Of a DNA stretch of 64,000 bases, positions 56,211-64,000 are shown in pieces (position 1 is the stretch's first letter; each line of letters opens with the position of its first letter). This DNA is from Cellulomonas sp. Leaf334 (GTDB taxonomy: Bacteria; Actinomycetota; Actinomycetes; Actinomycetales; Cellulomonadaceae). The stretch is from contig NZ_LMOO01000006.1 in assembly GCF_001424195.1 (NCBI RefSeq), positions 160,871 to 224,870 of the forward strand. Reading direction: 5' to 3'. Below the pieces are notes generated by a model that did not search any database, was not told where the DNA came from, and saw nothing but the letters and a program-made list of their open reading frames with translations. The position numbers and the translations under genes were made by a program.

Positions 56211-59078
56211 GTGGCCAAGGTCCGCGTCTACGAGCTCGCCAAAGAGCTCGGGGTCGACAGCAAGACCATCATGACCAAGCTGAACGAGTTCGGTGAGTTC
56301 GTTCGCTCGGCATCCTCGACCATCGAACCGCCGGTCGTCCGCAAGCTGCGGGACACCTACCCGGTCGGTGGCGGAGGTTCCGCCCCCGCAGCAGCACCCG
56401 CCCCGAAGGCACCGGCCCGCCCGGCGCCCGCCCCGGCCGCTGCCGCCCCCACAGCACCCGCCCCCGCGGCACCGGTCGAGGCTCCCCGCCCCGCGCCTGC
56501 CGCTGCGGCTCCCGCCCCGGCTGCCCCCGCAGCCCCGGCTGCCCCTGCTCCGGCACGTCCGGCTCCCGCGCGTCCGGCTCCGGCCCCCGCGCAGGCTCCC
56601 GCTGCCGCGGCCCCGGCCAGCCCGGGCGTGCGTCCCGGCCCGCGCCAGGCCCCGCCTGCCGCCCGTCCGGGCAACAACCCCTTTGCTCCGTCCCAGGGCA
56701 TGCCCCGCCAGGGCGAGCGTCCCGGTGGCGGCGGTCCCCGCCCGCCGCGTCCGGGCAACAACCCGTTCGCGCCCTCGCAGGGCATGCCGCGTCCGGGTGA
56801 CCGTGACCGTCGTCCTGCCGCTGCCGAGGGTGCTCCGGCGGCCTCGGCCGGCGAGCGTCCGGGCGGTCCCCGTCCCGGCGGTCCTCGTCCGGGCGGTCCC
56901 CGCCCCAACCCCGGCATGATGCCGGGCAAGACCTCCAGCGGCGTCGGTCGTCCGGGCGAGCGCCCGGCCGGTCCCGGTGGCCGTGGCGGTCCCGGTGGTG
57001 CCGGTGGCGGTGCGCGCGGCGGTTACGCCGGGCGTCCCGGCGGCGGTGGCGGTGCGCCCGGTGGCGCTCCCGGTGGCGGTGGCGGTTTCGCCGGTCGTCC
57101 CGGTGGTGGCGGCGGTCGTCCCGGTGGTGCCGGTCGCGGCAGCACGCAGGGTGCGTTCGGTCGCGCGGGCGGTCGTCCCGTCCGTGGCCGCAAGTCGAAG
57201 CGTGCGAAGCGTCAAGAGTTCGAGCAGATGCAGGCCCCCTCGCTGGGTGGCGTGCAGGTCCCTCGCGGCAACGGCAAGACCGTCGTCCGCCTGCGCCACG
57301 GCTCGTCGCTGAACGACTTCGCCGACAAGATCGACGCCAACCCGGCCGCGCTGGTCACCGTGCTGTTCCACCTCGGTGAGATGGCCACGGCGACCCAGTC
57401 GCTGGACGAGGACACGTTCGGCACGCTCGCCGAGGAGCTCGGCTACCAGATCGAGATGGTCTCGGCCGAGGAGGAGGACCGCGAGCTGCTCGGGGCCTTC
57501 GACATCGACCTGGACGCCGAGCTCGAGGCCGAGGGCGACGACGACCTGACGGCGCGGCCCCCGGTCGTCACCGTCATGGGTCACGTCGACCACGGAAAGA
57601 CCAAGCTCCTCGACGCCATCCGTCAGACGGACGTCGTCGCGGGCGAGGCCGGCGGGATCACGCAGCACATCGGTGCCTACCAGGTGCACACCACGCACGA
57701 GGGCACCGACCGTGCCGTCACGTTCATCGACACCCCGGGCCACGAGGCGTTCACCGCCATGCGTGCCCGTGGTGCGCAGGTGACCGACATCGCGATCCTC
57801 GTGGTCGCGGCGGACGACGGCGTGATGCCCCAGACCATCGAGGCGCTCAACCACGCCCAGGCGGCCGGTGTGCCGATCGTGGTCGCGGTCAACAAGGTGG
57901 ACAAGGAGGGGGCCAACCCCGCCAAGGTCCGCCAGCAGCTCACCGAGTACAACCTGGTGGCCGAGGAGTACGGCGGCGACACGATGTTCGTCGACGTCTC
58001 CGCGAAGTCGCTCACGGGCATCGACCAGCTGCTCGAGGCGGTCCTCCTCACGGCGGACGCAGCCCTCGACCTGCGGGCGAACGCCGACAAGGACGCGCGA
58101 GGCGTCGCCATCGAGGCGAACCTCGACAAGGGGCGCGGTGCCGTGGCAACCGTCCTGGTCCAGTCGGGCACGCTCGAGGTCGGCGACTCGATCGTCGCCG
58201 GCACGGCCTACGGCCGCGTCCGTGCGATGTTCGACGAGCATGGCGAGCCGGTCACGGTGGCCGGTCCGTCGCGTCCGGTCCAGGTCCTCGGTCTGACCTC
58301 GGTGCCCCGCGCCGGCGACACGTTCATCGTGGCTCCGGACGACCGCACCGCGCGTCAGATCGGCGAGAAGCGCGAGGCGGCCGAGCGTGCCGCACTCCTG
58401 GCGAAGCGTCGCAAGCGCATCAGCCTCGAGGACTTCACGCAGGCGCTCCAGCAGGGCAAGGTCGAGACCCTCAACCTGGTCCTCAAGGGCGACGTGTCGG
58501 GTGCCGTCGAGGCGCTCGAGGACGCGCTGCTCAAGATCGACGTGGGCGAGGAGGTCGAGCTGCGGGTCATCCACCGTGGGGTGGGTGCCATCACGCAGAA
58601 CGACGTCAACCTGGCGACGGTCGACTCGGCGATCATCATCGGCTTCAACGTCAAGTACGCGGAGCGCGTCGAGGAGCTGGCTGACCGCGAGGGCGTCGAC
58701 GTGCGCTTCTACTCGGTCATCTACCAGGCGATCGACGACGTCGAGGCGGCCCTCAAGGGCATGCTCAAGCCGGAGTACGAGGAGGTGCAGCTCGGTTCCG
58801 CCGAGGTGCGCGAGGTCTTCCGCTCGTCGAAGTTCGGCAACATCGCCGGGTCGATCGTGCGGTCGGGTCTCATCCGACGGAACACGAAGGCGCGCGTCTC
58901 GCGTGGCGGCAAGATCATCGGCGACAACCTGACGATCGAGTCGCTCAAGCGGTTCAAGGACGACGCCACCGAGGTCCGCGAGGGCTTCGAGTGCGGCATC
59001 GGCCTCGGCTCGTTCAACGACGTCGAGACCGGCGACACCATCGAGACCTGGGAGATGCGCGAGAAGCCTCGCGCCTGA
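56211..59078 (+). CDS. infB: Translation initiation factor IF-2
   Basis: GTPase that places initiator tRNA on the 30S subunit. The 955-residue protein has an N-terminal IF2_N domain ([18 protein letters not shown]), then about 300 residues of Ala/Pro- and later Gly/Arg-rich sequence with [12 protein letters not shown] present twice, a second IF2_N-like segment near 365 and the G domain with GHVDHGKT at 457-464, DTPGHEAF near 510 and NKVDKEGA near 562. Domains II-IV follow. The long disordered region is typical of actinobacterial IF2. The GTG at 56211 follows AGGAGAG. Confidence 0.97.
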   Translation: MAKVRVYELAKELGVDSKTIMTKLNEFGEFVRSASSTIEPPVVRKLRDTYPVGGGGSAPAAAPAPKAPARPAPAPAAAAPTAPAPAAPVEAPRPAPAAAAPAPAAPAAPAAPAPARPAPARPAPAPAQAPAAAAPASPGVRPGPRQAPPAARPGNNPFAPSQGMPRQGERPGGGGPRPPRPGNNPFAPSQGMPRPGDRDRRPAAAEGAPAASAGERPGGPRPGGPRPGGPRPNPGMMPGKTSSGVGRPGERPAGPGGRGGPGGAGGGARGGYAGRPGGGGGAPGGAPGGGGGFAGRPGGGGGRPGGAGRGSTQGAFGRAGGRPVRGRKSKRAKRQEFEQMQAPSLGGVQVPRGNGKTVVRLRHGSSLNDFADKIDANPAALVTVLFHLGEMATATQSLDEDTFGTLAEELGYQIEMVSAEEEDRELLGAFDIDLDAELEAEGDDDLTARPPVVTVMGHVDHGKTKLLDAIRQTDVVAGEAGGITQHIGAYQVHTTHEGTDRAVTFIDTPGHEAFTAMRARGAQVTDIAILVVAADDGVMPQTIEALNHAQAAGVPIVVAVNKVDKEGANPAKVRQQLTEYNLVAEEYGGDTMFVDVSAKSLTGIDQLLEAVLLTADAALDLRANADKDARGVAIEANLDKGRGAVATVLVQSGTLEVGDSIVAGTAYGRVRAMFDEHGEPVTVAGPSRPVQVLGLTSVPRAGDTFIVAPDDRTARQIGEKREAAERAALLAKRRKRISLEDFTQALQQGKVETLNLVLKGDVSGAVEALEDALLKIDVGEEVELRVIHRGVGAITQNDVNLATVDSAIIIGFNVKYAERVEELADREGVDVRFYSVIYQAIDDVEAALKGMLKPEYEEVQLGSAEVREVFRSSKFGNIAGSIVRSGLIRRNTKARVSRGGKIIGDNLTIESLKRFKDDATEVREGFECGIGLGSFNDVETGDTIETWEMREKPRA

Positions 59079-59094
59079 CCCCGGTGATCAACGC

Positions 59095-59134
59095 CCGCGG
59101 GGCGGGCGAGGAGCACTCCTCGCCCGCCCCGCGG
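59095..59134 (+). terminator. Strong hairpin between infB and rbfA
   Basis: A perfect 19-base inverted repeat, ccgcggggcgggcgaggag (59095-59113) and its complement (59116-59134), with only two bases between the arms. It begins 17 bases after the infB stop and ends 28 bases before rbfA, so it probably limits read-through or sets mRNA ends within the operon. Confidence 0.8.
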
Positions 59135-59162
59135 TCTCTCACGAGAAGAAGGGATCGTCCCG

Positions 59163-59600
59163 ATGGCGGACACCGCCCGCGCCCGCAAGCTGTCCGAGCG
59201 CATCCAGCAGGTCGTCGCGCAGATGCTCGACACCCGCATCAAGGACCCGCGTCTCGGGTTCGTGACGGTCACCGACGTCCGCGTCACGGGTGACCTCCAG
59301 CACGCCGACGTCTTCTACACGGTCCTCGGCGACGACGCCGCGCGCACCGACACCGCCGCCGCGCTGGAGAGCGCGAAGGGCATCATCCGGTCCGAGGTCG
59401 GCAAGCAGACCGGGATCCGGCTGACCCCGTCGCTCGACTTCCACCTCGACGCGCTGCCGGACACGTCCGCGCAGCTGGACGCCGCGCTGCTCGAGGCCGC
59501 CCGGCGGGACCGCGAGGTCGCCGCGCTGGCCGCCCAGGCGAGCTTCGCGGGGGACGCGGACCCGTACAAGAAGGCCGACGAGGACGAGACGGACGACTGA
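59163..59600 (+). CDS. rbfA: Ribosome-binding factor A
   Basis: 30S maturation and cold-adaptation factor. The 145-residue protein has the KH-like fold with [39 protein letters not shown] and [20 protein letters not shown], and an acidic tail. The ATG at 59163 follows AGAAGGGA. truB normally follows; here an MFS/TetR pair intervenes. Confidence 0.95.
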   Translation: MADTARARKLSERIQQVVAQMLDTRIKDPRLGFVTVTDVRVTGDLQHADVFYTVLGDDAARTDTAAALESAKGIIRSEVGKQTGIRLTPSLDFHLDALPDTSAQLDAALLEAARRDREVAALAAQASFAGDADPYKKADEDETDD

Positions 59601-59609
59601 CGCATGCAG

Positions 59610-59643
59610 ACGGCGGCGCCCCCGGGAACGGGGGCGCCGCCGT
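59610..59643. terminator. Bidirectional terminator with a GGAA tetraloop after rbfA
   Basis: Perfect 15-base arms acggcggcgcccccg (59610-59624) and the complement (59629-59643) flank the GNRA-type loop ggaa. It lies nine bases after the rbfA stop and 17 bases before the convergent MFS stop, and can serve both. Confidence 0.87.
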
Positions 59644-59660
59644 GTTGTCGGTGCTGGTCG

Positions 59661-61097
59661 TCAGACCCGTAGGCGTCCGGTCTCGCGCGGCATCCACACC
59701 AGCACCATCACGGCCCCGAGTGCCACGACGACCGAGGCCACCAGGGCGGCCGGCTGCAGGCCCGCGACGTAGCCGTCGGGTGTCAGGGTGCCGTCCGACG
59801 CGGTGAACACCGCGACCAGGGCCGCGACGCCCAGTGCGCCGCCGACCTCACGGATCGTCGAGTTCACGGAGCTGGCGGTGCCGTGGTCGTCGGGCGCCAT
59901 GTCGAAGAGCACCGCGGTCGCGCTCGGCGCGAAGGTCAGGCCCATGCCGATGCCCGCCAGGGCGAGCCCGGGCACGAGGTCGGCGTAGACCAGGGTGTCG
60001 CTGGCGACGACGAGACCCATCCACGCCAGGCCGGCGGCCTGCAGGGCCAGGCCCGCCGCGAGCAGCGGACGGACACCCACGCGGGGGGCGAGCATCCCGG
60101 CGATCGGCGCGAAGATCATCGGTGCGGCGGTCCACGGCAGCGTGCGGAGCCCGGCCTCCAGAGGCGTGTAGCCCATCCCGATCTGCAGGTACTGGGCGAG
60201 CAGGAAGACGAGGCCGAAGACGCCGAACGAGAACACCAGCGCGCTGCCGTTGGCCACCGCGAACGAGCGCACGCGGAACAGGCGCAGCGGGATCAGGGGG
60301 TGGTCGGTGCGTGACTCGCGGAGCAGGAACGCGCCGAGCAGGAGGGCGCCGAGCACCATCCCGCCGACGACGGTGACCGAGCCCCAGCCGTCGTCGTTGC
60401 CCCGGATGATCGCCCAGGTCAGCGAGAGGATGCCCGCACCGGCCAGGACCAGTCCGGCGAGGTCGAGCGGCTGGCGCCGACCGTGCGACTCGGGCAGCGC
60501 CCAGAACACCAAGGGGATGGCGACGACGGCGACGGGGACGTTGATCCAGAAGATCGCCTCCCAGGAGATGCCGTCGACCACCGCACCACCGATGACGGGC
60601 CCGAGCGCGACGCCGAGCCCGGAGACACCGCCCCAGATCCCGATCGCCATCGCCCGACGAGCGGCGGGCACCGCCCCGGCGAGGAGGGTGAGGGACAGCG
60701 GCATGATCGCCGCGGCGCCGACGCCCTGGACGGCTCGGGCGGCGATGAGCAGCTCCGCGCTCGTGGCCAGGGCGGACGCGATCGACGCGAGCGCGAACAC
60801 GACGATGCCGGCGACGAACACCCGGCGGCGTCCCCACCGGTCGCCGAGGGTCGCGGCGGCGATCATCAGGGTCGCGAAGCTCAGCGTGTAGGCGTTCACC
60901 ATCCACTGGAGCTGCTCGAGCGTGGCGGAGAGCTCGGTGCGCAGGACGGGCAGCGCGGTCGTCATGACGAGGTTGTCGAGCGTGGCCATGAACATGGGGA
61001 CGGACGCGGCGATGAGCGCGACGGCGGTGCCCCGGCGCCGACGGACCGCAGGTGGCGCGACGGGTAGCTCGGCGGGTGCCGGCATCGTGACGGTCAC
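59661..61097 (-). CDS. MFS drug exporter of the DHA2 (EmrB/QacA) type
   Basis: 478-residue membrane protein with about 14 hydrophobic segments. Motif A LGDRWGRRRVFVAG lies at about 84-97, the first helix contains VPMFMATLDNLVMTTALPVL (typical D1 motif of DHA2) and motif C-like sequence LGPVIGGAVVDGISW lies near 165. It would export an unknown toxic compound with proton antiport. It diverges from a TetR gene across 65 bases, which is the usual arrangement of repressor and efflux pump. The GTG at 61097 follows AGGAG on its strand. Confidence 0.9.
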   Translation of the reverse strand: MTVTMPAPAELPVAPPAVRRRRGTAVALIAASVPMFMATLDNLVMTTALPVLRTELSATLEQLQWMVNAYTLSFATLMIAAATLGDRWGRRRVFVAGIVVFALASIASALATSAELLIAARAVQGVGAAAIMPLSLTLLAGAVPAARRAMAIGIWGGVSGLGVALGPVIGGAVVDGISWEAIFWINVPVAVVAIPLVFWALPESHGRRQPLDLAGLVLAGAGILSLTWAIIRGNDDGWGSVTVVGGMVLGALLLGAFLLRESRTDHPLIPLRLFRVRSFAVANGSALVFSFGVFGLVFLLAQYLQIGMGYTPLEAGLRTLPWTAAPMIFAPIAGMLAPRVGVRPLLAAGLALQAAGLAWMGLVVASDTLVYADLVPGLALAGIGMGLTFAPSATAVLFDMAPDDHGTASSVNSTIREVGGALGVAALVAVFTASDGTLTPDGYVAGLQPAALVASVVVALGAVMVLVWMPRETGRLRV

Positions 61098-61162
61098 GGG
61101 AGTCTCCTAGTTGGCATTGATTGATTACTAACAAGAGCAGACCGTAGGCATCGGCTGATAAC
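61098..61162. promoter_or_regulatory. Divergent promoter/operator region of the MFS and TetR genes
   Basis: This 65-base gap is markedly AT-rich. The stretch ttggcattgattgattacta followed by acaag (61113-61137) contains a direct ATTGATTGATTA element with weak dyad symmetry and is the obvious place for TetR binding. TGATAACATG at 61156-61165 could be the -10 of a short-leader or leaderless tetR transcript. Confidence 0.4.
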
Positions 61163-61765
61163 ATGTCAACCATGTCTCAGGAGCAGCCCGTCGACTGGAC
61201 GGCGCGGAAGCCGGCCCAGCGCATGTCCGGCACCCAGCGGCGTGCCGAGATCCTCGTCGCCGCCCGCACGGTGTTCGCGGAACGCGGGTACGCGGCCAGC
61301 ACCGACGAGGTCGCCCGTGCGGCCGGGGTGTCGCAGCCCTACGTCGTCCGACTCTTCGGGACGAAGCGCGAGCTCTTCCTCGAGACGTACTCCGAGGCCA
61401 GCGCGCAGATCCTCGCGACGCTCGAGGCGGTTCCGGCAGGCCCCGACGCGGGGCACGCGATGGGCGACGCGTACGTCAGCCTCCTGGCGGACCGCGACCT
61501 GCTGCGCCTGGTCATGCACGGGTTCATCGCGGGCGCCGACGACGAGGTCGGTCGGGTCGCCCGGCACACGCTGGGGGAGGCGTTCCGTCTGTTCCGGGAG
61601 CGGTCCGGCGCCGACGACGAGACCGCCCGCAGGTTCGTCGCGCAGGGGATGCTCATCAACGTGCTCCTCGCGGTCGACGCACCGGCGCACCGCGGCGAGG
61701 ACAGCGGTCTCGACGCGCTCGTGCAGTGCGTGGAGGACGGCATCGCCGAGCGGCGCACCGCGTGA
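61163..61765 (+). CDS. TetR-family transcriptional regulator
   Basis: 200-residue regulator with an N-terminal helix-turn-helix at about residues 27-72 (RAEILVAARTVFAERGYAAS, then DEVARAAGVSQPYVVRLFG) and a C-terminal ligand domain without recognisable specificity. It probably represses the divergent MFS exporter and itself. The ATG at 61163 is followed in frame by another at 61172; either could be used. The stop overlaps the truB GTG by four bases (GTGA), so truB translation may be coupled to this regulator. Confidence 0.88.
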   Translation: MSTMSQEQPVDWTARKPAQRMSGTQRRAEILVAARTVFAERGYAASTDEVARAAGVSQPYVVRLFGTKRELFLETYSEASAQILATLEAVPAGPDAGHAMGDAYVSLLADRDLLRLVMHGFIAGADDEVGRVARHTLGEAFRLFRERSGADDETARRFVAQGMLINVLLAVDAPAHRGEDSGLDALVQCVEDGIAERRTA

Positions 61766-62718
61766 CGCGCGCCGCGGGGTCGTCGAACGAGCACGGCCCC
61801 AGGCGCCCGACGGCCGCGGACGGGGTCGTCGTCGTCGACAAGCCCGCCGGCTGGACCAGCCATGACGTCGTGGCGCGCATGCGGCGCCTGGCGAGCACGC
61901 GCAAGGTCGGGCACGCGGGCACGCTCGACCCGATGGCCACCGGCGTCCTCGTCGTCGGCATCGGTCGGGCGACGAGGCTGCTGACCTACATCGTCGGCGC
62001 CGACAAGGAGTACACCGCCACCATCCGGCTCGGTGTCGCAACGACCACGGACGACGCCGAGGGGGAGACCCTCGCCACCGTCGACGCCTCCGGCGTGACG
62101 TCCGCGGACGTCGTCGCGGGCGCAGCCGCCCTGACGGGCGCGATCCAGCAGGTGCCGAGCGCCGTCTCGGCCATCAAGGTCGACGGCCAGCGTGCGTACG
62201 CGCGCGTCCGGGCGGGCGAGGACGTCGAGCTGGCGGCGCGCCCCGTCACGGTCGGTCGGTTCGACGTGCACGAGGTGCGTCCGGCGCGGACCGAGGAGGG
62301 GTCGCCGGTGCTCGACGTCGACGTGACGGTGGTCGTCTCGTCGGGGACCTACGTGCGCGCCCTCGCCCGCGACCTGGGGGCGGGGCTCGGCGTCGGCGGC
62401 CACCTGACGGCGTTGCGGCGCACGCGGGTCGGGGGCTACGGGCTCGACGTCGCCAGGTCGCTGGACGACCTCGGTGCCCTGCCGGCGGACGAGCCGATCG
62501 GCGTGGTGTCGCTGGCCGACTCCGCCCGCGCCACGTTCCCGGTGCGGGAGCTCTCGGCCGACGAGGCCAGGGCCCTGTCCTACGGGCAGTCGATCGGCGT
62601 CGTCGAGGGCGCGCCGGCGGCGACCGTGGCGGGAATCGACAGGGAGGGTCGGCTCGTCGCGCTGCTCGAGGAGCGCGGCGGCAAGGTCCGGCCCGCTCTG
62701 GTGTTCTCGCCCGCCTGA
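61762..62718 (+). CDS. truB: tRNA pseudouridine-55 synthase
   Basis: Makes pseudouridine 55 in tRNA T-loops. The 318-residue protein has GVVVVDKPAGWTSHDVV, the catalytic aspartate 56 in GHAGTLDPMATGVLVVG, YTATIRLGVATTTDDAEGE and VPSAVSAIKVDGQRAYARVR, plus a C-terminal PUA-like domain. The GTG at 61762 overlaps the tetR stop. The conserved rbfA-truB adjacency is interrupted here. Confidence 0.95.
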   Translation: MTRAAGSSNEHGPRRPTAADGVVVVDKPAGWTSHDVVARMRRLASTRKVGHAGTLDPMATGVLVVGIGRATRLLTYIVGADKEYTATIRLGVATTTDDAEGETLATVDASGVTSADVVAGAAALTGAIQQVPSAVSAIKVDGQRAYARVRAGEDVELAARPVTVGRFDVHEVRPARTEEGSPVLDVDVTVVVSSGTYVRALARDLGAGLGVGGHLTALRRTRVGGYGLDVARSLDDLGALPADEPIGVVSLADSARATFPVRELSADEARALSYGQSIGVVEGAPAATVAGIDREGRLVALLEERGGKVRPALVFSPA

Positions 62719-62764
62719 GCGCGTGGGCATCCGTCCCCCGTCCGGACGAATCGTTTCGAGACTC

Positions 62765-62794
62765 TTCCGATATGTCCGGTTCCACGGGTACTCT
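62765..62794 (+). promoter_or_regulatory. Possible cenC promoter
   Basis: TTCCGA (62765-62770) and TACTCT (62789-62794) are 18 bases apart and are a weak match to a housekeeping promoter in the 133-base gap after truB. A start near 62801 would place the operator at 62824 just inside the transcript. Confidence 0.35.
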
Positions 62795-62823
62795 GCGCGG
62801 AGCGTCACAGCGCCCCAGGGTCG

Positions 62824-62837
62824 TGGGAGCGCTCCTA
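62824..62837. promoter_or_regulatory. CelR/CebR-like operator before cenC
   Basis: TGGGAGCGCTCCTA matches the 14-base palindrome TGGGAGCGCTCCCA, the cellobiose-responsive LacI-type (CelR/CebR) operator of cellulolytic actinobacteria, at 13 of 14 positions. It lies 15 bases before the cenC start, a position suited to repression that is relieved by cellobiose. Confidence 0.75.
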
Positions 62838-62851
62838 TCTAGGGAGACACC

Positions 62852-64000
62852 GTGGTTTCTCGTCGCACCTGGCGCGCAGGCGCCGCCTTGACCGCTACAG
62901 CCGCACTCCTGCTCGTGGGCGTCGCACCGGCCGTCGCCGACGTCCCGGAGGAGTCGTTCACCGACGGCCCCGGAGCGTGGGTCGCGTACGGCCACGAGGG
63001 GGCGATCGACACCAGCGGCGGCGCCTTCTGCGTCGACGTGCCCGCCGGCTCGGCGCAGTACGGGGTCGGCGTGCTGCTCAACGGTGTCGAGGTCGAGCAG
63101 GGGTCGACGTACACGCTCGCGTTCTCGGCATCGGCGACGACGGACGTCACCGTCCGCGCGCTCGTCGGCCAGAACGGTGCGCCGTACGGCACCGTGGTCG
63201 ACCAGAGCCCGGCGCTGACGTCGGAGCTCACGGAGTTCTCCTACGAGTTCACCGCGGCCGACAGCTACCCCGCGACCGCCACGCCCGACGAGCCCGAGGG
63301 CCAGATCGCGTTCCAGCTCGGCGGCTTCAGCCCTGACGCGTGGACCTTCTGCCTCGACGACGTGTCGCTGTCCTCCGACGTCGAGCTCCTGCCGCACACC
63401 TCGTTCGCCGAGTCGCTGGGGCCGTGGGGCCTGTACGGCGGGTCGGACCCGGTGTTCACCGACGGGGGCGTCTGCACCGCCCTGCCCGGGGGGCAGAGCA
63501 ACCCCTGGGACGCAGGCCTGGCGTTCACGGGGATCCCGGTCGAGGAGGGGCAGAACTACGTCCTGACGTTCACGGCCAGCGCGACACCGGAGACCCCGGT
63601 GCGCGTCATCGTCGGCGAAGGCGGTGGGGCGTACCGGACCACGTTCGAGCAGGCGTCCGTGCCGCTGACCAGTGAGCTGACGACCTACACGTACCCGTTC
63701 ACGGCGAACCTCACGTTCCCGGCCGACGGCACGGCGCCAGGCCAGCTGGCCTTCCACCTGGGCAAGTCGGTCGCGTACGAGTTCTGCATCACGGACGTGT
63801 CGCTGCGGACCACCGCGAGCCCGCCGCCGCCGTACGAGCCCGAGACCGGGCCGCGCGTGCGCGTCAACCAGGTGGGGTACGTGCCCGAGGGCCCGAAGCG
63901 CGCCACGCTCGTGACGGACGCGACCGAGGCGCTGCCGTGGGAGCTGCACGACGCGGCCGACGCCGTCGTGGCGACCGGGACCACCGCTCCCGAGGGTGCC
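62852..64000 (+). CDS. cenC: Secreted family 9 endoglucanase with tandem CBM4 modules, CenC-like (3' end outside window)
   Basis: The 383 codons present encode a signal peptide (about 1-29, ending PAVA), two related carbohydrate-binding modules of family 4 (about 30-175 and 176-325; paired segments such as WVAYGHEGAIDTSGGAFC and WGLYGGSDPVFTDGGVC, TYTLAFSASATTDVTVRALV and NYVLTFTASATPETPVRVIV), a Pro-rich linker and the start of the Ig-like domain (PRVRVNQVGYVPEGPKRATL) that precedes GH9 catalytic domains. The order and wording closely match C. fimi CenC from memory. The catalytic domain lies beyond the window. The GTG at 62852 follows AGGGAG; a CelR-like operator lies just upstream. Confidence 0.92.
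   Translation, partial: MVSRRTWRAGAALTATAALLLVGVAPAVADVPEESFTDGPGAWVAYGHEGAIDTSGGAFCVDVPAGSAQYGVGVLLNGVEVEQGSTYTLAFSASATTDVTVRALVGQNGAPYGTVVDQSPALTSELTEFSYEFTAADSYPATATPDEPEGQIAFQLGGFSPDAWTFCLDDVSLSSDVELLPHTSFAESLGPWGLYGGSDPVFTDGGVCTALPGGQSNPWDAGLAFTGIPVEEGQNYVLTFTASATPETPVRVIVGEGGGAYRTTFEQASVPLTSELTTYTYPFTANLTFPADGTAPGQLAFHLGKSVAYEFCITDVSLRTTASPPPPYEPETGPRVRVNQVGYVPEGPKRATLVTDATEALPWELHDAADAVVATGTTAPEGA

Noticed and set aside
55860-58574. 904-codon minus-strand frame opposite infB, rich in Thr, Gly and Arg
   Set aside because: Reflects the repetitive Pro/Ala/Gly codons of IF2 read backwards; it also spans ylxR.

Overview
The window is 64 kb of very GC-rich, gene-dense DNA with many GTG starts, 1-4 base start/stop overlaps and AGGAGG-type ribosome binding sites. 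Gene order and protein features point to an actinobacterium. The last gene is the start of a secreted cellulase with tandem CBM4 modules that closely resembles CenC of Cellulomonas fimi as I recall it, so a Cellulomonas-type member of the Micrococcales is the best guess (inference, not checked against a database).

Layout. 1-6.7 kb: tail of a drug exporter, DUF4233 protein, ndk, smc, a small membrane protein, ftsY. 6.7-8.3 kb: an orphan membrane protein on the minus strand. 8.4-13.6 kb: the nitrogen module amtB-glnB-glnD behind a GlnR-like site, then ffh. 13.6-16.2 kb: an amidohydrolase and a convergent M16-type peptidase. 16.4-26.7 kb: the rpsP-khpA-rimM-trmD-rplS translation block, lepB, rnhB, a DUF2469 protein, yraN, comM, dprA, a WhiG/FliA-type sigma factor and an M23 peptidase. 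26.8-34.3 kb: rpsB-tsf-pyrH-frr-cdsA-rlmN, a DivIVA-repeat protein and dxr. 34.3-46.2 kb: a polyamine uptake and putrescine/GABA degradation island. 46.4-52.8 kb: rseP, ispG, a GNAT acetyltransferase, an Fpg-type glycosylase and proS. 52.8-62.7 kb: DUF4439 lipoprotein, rimP-nusA-ylxR-infB-rbfA, an MFS/TetR pair, truB. 62.7-64 kb: cenC, cut by the window end.

Most of the window is a conserved actinobacterial backbone for translation, protein targeting and isoprenoid synthesis. Accessory pieces are set into it: the 12 kb polyamine island separates dxr from rseP-ispG, an MFS/TetR pair separates rbfA from truB, and an orphan BNR-type membrane protein sits between ftsY and amtB. In the island the aminotransferase, FAD oxidoreductase and aminobutyraldehyde dehydrogenase would take putrescine to GABA and GabT would take GABA to succinic semialdehyde. 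PotD/A/B/C would import the polyamine and an Lrp-type protein would regulate.

The most unusual signal is in the leader between ylxR and infB (56112-56168). Four minimal reading frames, MAAR, MSTHR, MSTQR and MSTQH, each with its own stop, are chained by three ATGA overlaps and followed by a hairpin just before the infB start. Other points of note are a GlnD that ends before the usual ACT domains, a perfect 16-bp inverted repeat inside the glnD 5' end, an M16 peptidase with an extra C-terminal domain, and a CelR/CebR-like operator in front of cenC. No tRNA, rRNA, CRISPR array, insertion sequence or prophage was recognised.
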